A stretch of DNA of 36,661 bases from Acidobacteriota bacterium (GTDB taxonomy: Bacteria; Acidobacteriota; UBA6911). The stretch's first letter is position 1, and every line of letters begins with the position of its first letter. The position numbers and the translations under genes were made by a program. The stretch is from positions 1 to 36,661 of the forward strand of contig JAFGIY010000075.1 in NCBI GenBank assembly GCA_016929335.1, written 5' to 3'. Below are positions 33,470 to 36,661 of this stretch, piece by piece. A model generated the notes under the pieces. That model was not told the DNA's origin and did no database searches. It saw nothing but the letters and a program-made list of their open reading frames with translations.

Positions 33470-33898
33470 CTAACGACCGCCGCGGCCCGCCCAGTAGCGG
33501 GCAAGTCCCTCGTCATTCCGGAAGGCGATGGAGAAGCGGGACATTTCCTCGCGGCTGATCCATTGCGCTTCAACGGATTCCTCGTTCAAAACCAGTCTGC
33601 CTTCGACCGTGCATTCCAGGTAAAAATTGATGCAGTGCATCGCGCCGGGCGTCAGTGGCAGGCTGTCCTGATAAAAGAGGAAGCTCAGGCCGGTTGCGCG
33701 CAGGCCCGTTTCTTCTTCCAGTTCCCGGGCCGCAGCCTGCTTGACGGTATCGCAATAATCAATTTTGCCGCCCGGCAGACACCAATATCCTCCGCCGGTA
33801 TCTCCGGCTGCGCGTCGGAGGATCAGGGCACGGCCGGATGCATCCAGGATAATTAGTCGGACTACAGGGACAGGTCTTAAAAGATTGTTTTCGGGCAT
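33470..33898 (-). CDS. Nudix hydrolase
   Basis: This 142-residue single-domain Nudix protein has a Nudix box spanning Gly44 to Leu66: GKIDYCDTVKQAAARELEEETGL. It matches the GX5EX7REUXEEXGU pattern except that Asp replaces the first Glu; the catalytic REXXEE core is present. WCLPGGK precedes it, as in MutT-like and nucleoside-diphosphate-X hydrolases. The substrate cannot be read from sequence. It lies 41 bases upstream of, and on the same strand as, the RelA/SpoT-SLOG-RyR gene, which suggests an operon in which it could clear the nucleotide signal or damaged nucleotides; that is inference. The start at 33898 is followed by VVRLIILD, the first strand, so little can be trimmed. Confidence 0.88.
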   Translation of the reverse strand: MPENNLLRPVPVVRLIILDASGRALILRRAAGDTGGGYWCLPGGKIDYCDTVKQAAARELEEETGLRATGLSFLFYQDSLPLTPGAMHCINFYLECTVEGRLVLNEESVEAQWISREEMSRFSIAFRNDEGLARYWAGRGGR

Positions 33899-33989
33899 GG
33901 CCGCTAGTTTAGCATTTGCACTGATGACATCCGTAGGATTTTCGTAGACTCAGGGAGGCGGCAGGCTGTCCGGCTTCAGCTTTCAGCTG

Positions 33990-34365
33990 TAAATATCACT
34001 CCGGCAGAGGCCTCGCTGTACCCCACAGTTGGCACTGTGGGTTCTGCCCAAAAAAGGGCGGGGTTCGCATCAGTGAAGGGCCGAAGGCCCGATTCATATC
34101 AGCCTGGGCAACGCCCCAGGAATCGAAATCATACCCTTGTCGGTAAGGGCTGAAAGCCCGCCCCATATTAATCCGATGAATCGGGCTTTCAGCCCTCCTT
34201 TTCATCCTGGATCTCCCTTTCCTGGGGCGTTGCCCCAAGCTGATATGGAGCCGCGCCTTCGGCGCTCCACAAAAAGATGCGGTTCCGATATGCGTCAGAT
34301 TATCACCTGCAGTGTCAACTGTGTCCCTCAGCGAGGGCAGAGCCGGATGTTTGCTTAAAAGCGAA
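33990..34365. repeat. Multi-hairpin palindromic element
   Basis: This non-coding element carries at least seven hairpins: CCCACAGT/ACTGTGGG (34022-34041), GGGCC-GAA-GGCCC, CCTGGG...CCCAGG, GGGCTGAAAGCCC and their counterparts. The two halves pair with each other: 34095-34120 with 34221-34247 and 34147-34160 with 34182-34195, forming an imperfect inverted repeat of about 150 bases. Its ends, TAAATATCACTCCGGCAGAG (33990) and TTTGCTTAAAAGCGAA (34350-34365), match those at 13570-13612 and 4214. The rest of 33899-34529 contains only the presumed promoter of the SLOG gene; no RNA gene was recognised. Confidence 0.7.
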
Positions 34366-34529
34366 TCGGCGCTCAGCTTCTTTTTGTCGTGACCGGGTTC
34401 GGATTTAATAGTGCTTGACTGAGGTACGCTTTCGGTCGACATTACCGCTATAGTAATACGTGCCAATGATGTATCTAAAGGCTTTCGGGCTGCGCATAAG
34501 GAACGGAAGCGCTCAAACGGAGCTGGACT

Positions 34530-36257
34530 ATGGCTACGACGTATCCGCAACCGAAACTGGCTTTGCGTGTCGGGGTGACCGGACACAGGGATTTGAATCC
34601 GGAAGTCTCAATAGATATTTCGAATCGGATCAGGGAAGCGTTGCAGATGATCAAAACCGCGCTGAATGCGACATCTGCGGAACTGCGCGCCTGCTATGAC
34701 GGCGGCCCGATCGTGTCCCGCGCCATATCTCCGCTGGCGGAAGGAGCCGACCGCATTTTTGCGGCGGAAGCTCTCGCGACGGAGTATGAGCTTTTTTGCC
34801 TGCTGCCTTTGCATCGCGAGGAATACTGCAAGGATTTCTCCGGCGAGGCAAGTCAAAAGGAGTTTGAAGCACTCCTGCGGCGCGCAGCAGGCGTTCTGGA
34901 ACTTGATGGGGTCAGGCGTTCAGAGCCCAATGCCTATGAGTCTATGGGACGCGTGCTGTTGGATCATTCCGATATGCTGATTGCCGTCTACGATGAATCG
35001 CATGTTCGAAGCAACGGCGGCACGGCAGATATTGTGGATATTGCCAGGCAACGGCAGATACCCATTATCTGGATCCATCCGACTCAAGTTCCGGATAGAA
35101 TCATAAATACCGCAGCAAATCCGGATACTCAAATTCTGACGCCACAACTCGTTGCTCAGGTTGTGCAGGATCTGATCCAGCCGCCATGGTTTCGCGAGAA
35201 AGCTGAAACTTCAGCAGTCGACAGAGAGGACATTACAGGATCCTATCTTTCGTCGAAGATGCGGGAGAAATCCCTGTTGGGAGGGTTCTGGAACATTTTC
35301 ATTAAGGTTATGGTTCTGGGTACGAGTGTCCCCAAGCCGCCGGAGCAGAGGTCTTTCCCGGAATTTGCCGTCGATTCTCTGATAGTTCATCGGGATTTCA
35401 TTGATGAAGTCGCCAACCGTCTGGCAGGGCTTTATCGCGGGGCGTTCCTGGCAAACTACACGCTGGGAGTTGCTGCAGTGTTTTTTGCGATATTGAGTTA
35501 CGCCTCATCCACACATTATAGAGCTTGGCTGATCGGCGAACTGGTTGCCATCGCGGCAATCCTGCTGATTGTCTATGTGCTACGCAAGCGGCGATGGCAC
35601 AACCGAATGGTGGATTGCCGGTATCTTGCCGAACGCCTGCGCATCGCCTGTTATCTCCATCCTCTCGCAGTCGTCGTTCCCAAACCTCACCCGGCGGCCT
35701 ATCATCCGCATCACAATTTGAGAAGCAGCTGGATGGACTGGCGTTTAAATGCAATCCTGCGCGAAACCCATTTACCCAAGGGCAGAATCGCCGCTCCTTA
35801 TATAAATCATTGCCTGGAATATATCGAGTACTGGCTGATTGACCAGGAATCCTATCATAATCGCAATGCGATTAAGATGCATCGCAATGAAGATGCTCTT
35901 CTCAATATAGGATGGTTGCTTGTCATTGTGGCTTTCGTTGCCTGCGTGCTTCATTTCTTCATTCACGATGTACGCATTGTTCCATGGCTGACCCTTTGCG
36001 CCGCAGGTTTCCCTGCGGCGGCGGGAGCCTGTCATGCAATCTCGAATCAGGGAGAATTCCGGAAACTGGCAGATCGTTCCAACGCGATGGCTTTGAGCCT
36101 GAAAGGAATAAAAGAGGAATTGCAGGCCATGTCCGGGGAAAGCCAGCTCGATAAAGCGACTCTGGAAGAGAAAGCACTCGAGGTTTCCGAAATAATGATT
36201 GAGGAAGTCACGGACTGGCAGATCTTATATCGCAAGCCGCCCATATCACCCGCGTAA
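34530..36257 (+). CDS. SLOG-domain protein with four transmembrane helices
   Basis: In this 575-residue protein, residues 11-185 form a Rossmann-like SLOG domain: RVGVTGHRDL at 13-22, AISPLAEGADRIFAAEAL, ELFCLLPLHREEY, MLIAVYDES at 149-157 and GGTADIV at 163-169. Family members bind nucleotides or nucleotide-derived ligands. Two hairpins of membrane helices follow (about 304-326 and 332-352, then about 457-478 and 482-502), with a conserved-looking cytosolic segment between and a C-terminal helical tail. This soluble sensor plus 4TM layout matches predicted pore-forming effectors of nucleotide-centred conflict systems (S-4TM/SLATT-like). GGAG lies about ten bases ahead of the ATG. It stands just beyond the Nudix-RelA operon, divergent from it across a repeat element, and is the natural candidate for the membrane-acting effector. 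Confidence 0.85.
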   Translation: MATTYPQPKLALRVGVTGHRDLNPEVSIDISNRIREALQMIKTALNATSAELRACYDGGPIVSRAISPLAEGADRIFAAEALATEYELFCLLPLHREEYCKDFSGEASQKEFEALLRRAAGVLELDGVRRSEPNAYESMGRVLLDHSDMLIAVYDESHVRSNGGTADIVDIARQRQIPIIWIHPTQVPDRIINTAANPDTQILTPQLVAQVVQDLIQPPWFREKAETSAVDREDITGSYLSSKMREKSLLGGFWNIFIKVMVLGTSVPKPPEQRSFPEFAVDSLIVHRDFIDEVANRLAGLYRGAFLANYTLGVAAVFFAILSYASSTHYRAWLIGELVAIAAILLIVYVLRKRRWHNRMVDCRYLAERLRIACYLHPLAVVVPKPHPAAYHPHHNLRSSWMDWRLNAILRETHLPKGRIAAPYINHCLEYIEYWLIDQESYHNRNAIKMHRNEDALLNIGWLLVIVAFVACVLHFFIHDVRIVPWLTLCAAGFPAAAGACHAISNQGEFRKLADRSNAMALSLKGIKEELQAMSGESQLDKATLEEKALEVSEIMIEEVTDWQILYRKPPISPA

Positions 36258-36303
36258 AAGCTCTCCTGCAGGCATCCTCCAGCAGAGCCTTGACCGTTAC
36301 CCG

Positions 36304-36453
36304 CACTTGACACTGTGGGCGTGCTTTCTCATGTGGGTCGCGGCTTCAGCCGCGACGCGCGATGAATCCTTAATGTTTGAATTACTTAGGACTGACCTTC
36401 TGTTTGCACGAACTTGTCACTGTCGAAGCCGCGAACTGGAGTTTATACATTTT
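36304..36453 (+). repeat. Palindromic repeat element with paired border motifs
   Basis: CACTTGACACTGTGG (36304-36318) and TTTCTCATGTGGGTCGCGGCTTCAG repeat the left arm found at 4262 and 9505. The hairpin GTCGCGGC-TTCA-GCCGCGAC follows. Further on, CTGGAGTTTATACATTTT at 36436-36453 is the inverted border motif also present at 7997-8014 (same strand) and 71-87, 8351-8370 and 9727-9744 (opposite). No gene is supported in 36258-36661. Confidence 0.65.
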
Positions 36454-36619
36454 CCCTAAGCCGTGAAAGCTGAATTCAGAGGGATCCTGCATTAATGCCG
36501 CGCTTTGCATGATCTTTCTAATGGCAAATCTGGCGCCTACGCCGCAGAAGCCCTGAGAAAGCTTCATATGGAAGTCTGGCGTCTGCTCTGCAGAAGCCCT
36601 GAAGGGCTTCGTATCAGAG

Positions 36620-36656
36620 CCCAGGGTTGGCCGCGTTTTTTGCGGTCAACCCTGGG
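36620..36656. repeat. Strong hairpin near the window end
   Basis: CCCAGGGTTGGCCGC (36620-36634) pairs with GCGGTCAACCCTGGG (36642-36656) around a T-rich loop, with one mismatch. The left arm, with its preceding bases (36618-36630), is the reverse complement of window bases 1-13. The GAAGCCC-TGAA-GGGCTTC palindrome at 36592-36609 precedes it. Confidence 0.65.
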
Positions 36657-36661
36657 AGGAA

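Overview
The window looks like a chromosomal segment of a free-living Gram-negative-type bacterium with moderately high GC content. Several signs point towards Acidobacteriota or a related lineage: a TIGR02999-type sigma factor followed by a Ser/Thr kinase with TolB/FlgO-like and TPR regions, a secreted TonB-C/TPR protein, an AOR-family oxidoreductase with a Tat-exported ferredoxin, and intergenic spaces packed with short palindromic repeats. This placement is an inference from gene content only. No rRNA, tRNA, CRISPR array, phage gene or transposase was recognised.

Layout. 0.3-4.1 kb: a metallophosphoesterase, then a two-gene redox operon (Tat four-cluster ferredoxin and AOR-type tungsten/molybdenum enzyme). 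4.5-7.8 kb: an envelope-polysaccharide operon (UDP-galactopyranose mutase, GT2 glycosyltransferase, polytopic membrane protein). 8.5-9.4 kb: a secreted TonB-C/TPR protein flanked by inverted copies of a repeat element. 10.0-13.6 kb: a cupin, an ECF-like sigma factor and a one-component Ser/Thr kinase. 13.6-14.5 kb (minus strand): an exported acetoacetate-decarboxylase-family protein.

14.8-36.3 kb is the remarkable part: a dense cluster of about eleven genes that I read as one multi-operon conflict, stress or signalling system. On the minus strand lie MoxR-like AAA+ ATPase -> TraB/PrgY-like protein with a large novel C-terminal half -> TPR-like protein. Divergent from it is a bacterial enhancer-binding-protein-type AAA+ gene that has lost both the GAFTGA loop and the DNA-binding helix-turn-helix. 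Downstream of that is a plus-strand operon: YbjN/T3SC-like + ClpB-type AAA+ protein, a second MoxR-like ATPase with degraded Walker motifs, and a VWA-domain protein. Then come an orphan protein and a PfkB-like + AAA+ + RyR fusion. The convergent minus-strand pair is Nudix hydrolase -> RelA/SpoT synthetase + TPR + SLOG + RyR fusion. The last gene is a SLOG protein with four transmembrane helices.

Proposed working (inference): the RelA/SpoT-type domain makes a purine-nucleotide signal and the Nudix enzyme may remove it. SLOG, RyR and the apparently non-catalytic PfkB domains sense nucleotide-type ligands. The MoxR/VWA/ClpB-like AAA+ set acts as a remodelling machine, and the SLOG-4TM protein acts as a membrane effector. 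Two good sigma-54 (-24/-12) promoter matches, one on each side of the enhancer-binding-protein-like gene and pointing outwards, suggest that the two AAA+ operons are induced together.

The intergenic spaces at 0-0.3, 4.2-4.4, 7.8-8.4, 9.5-9.8, 19.1, 26.6, 34.0-34.4 and 36.3-36.6 kb hold a modular family of palindromic repeats with shared border motifs, including one clear case of one repeat nested inside another.
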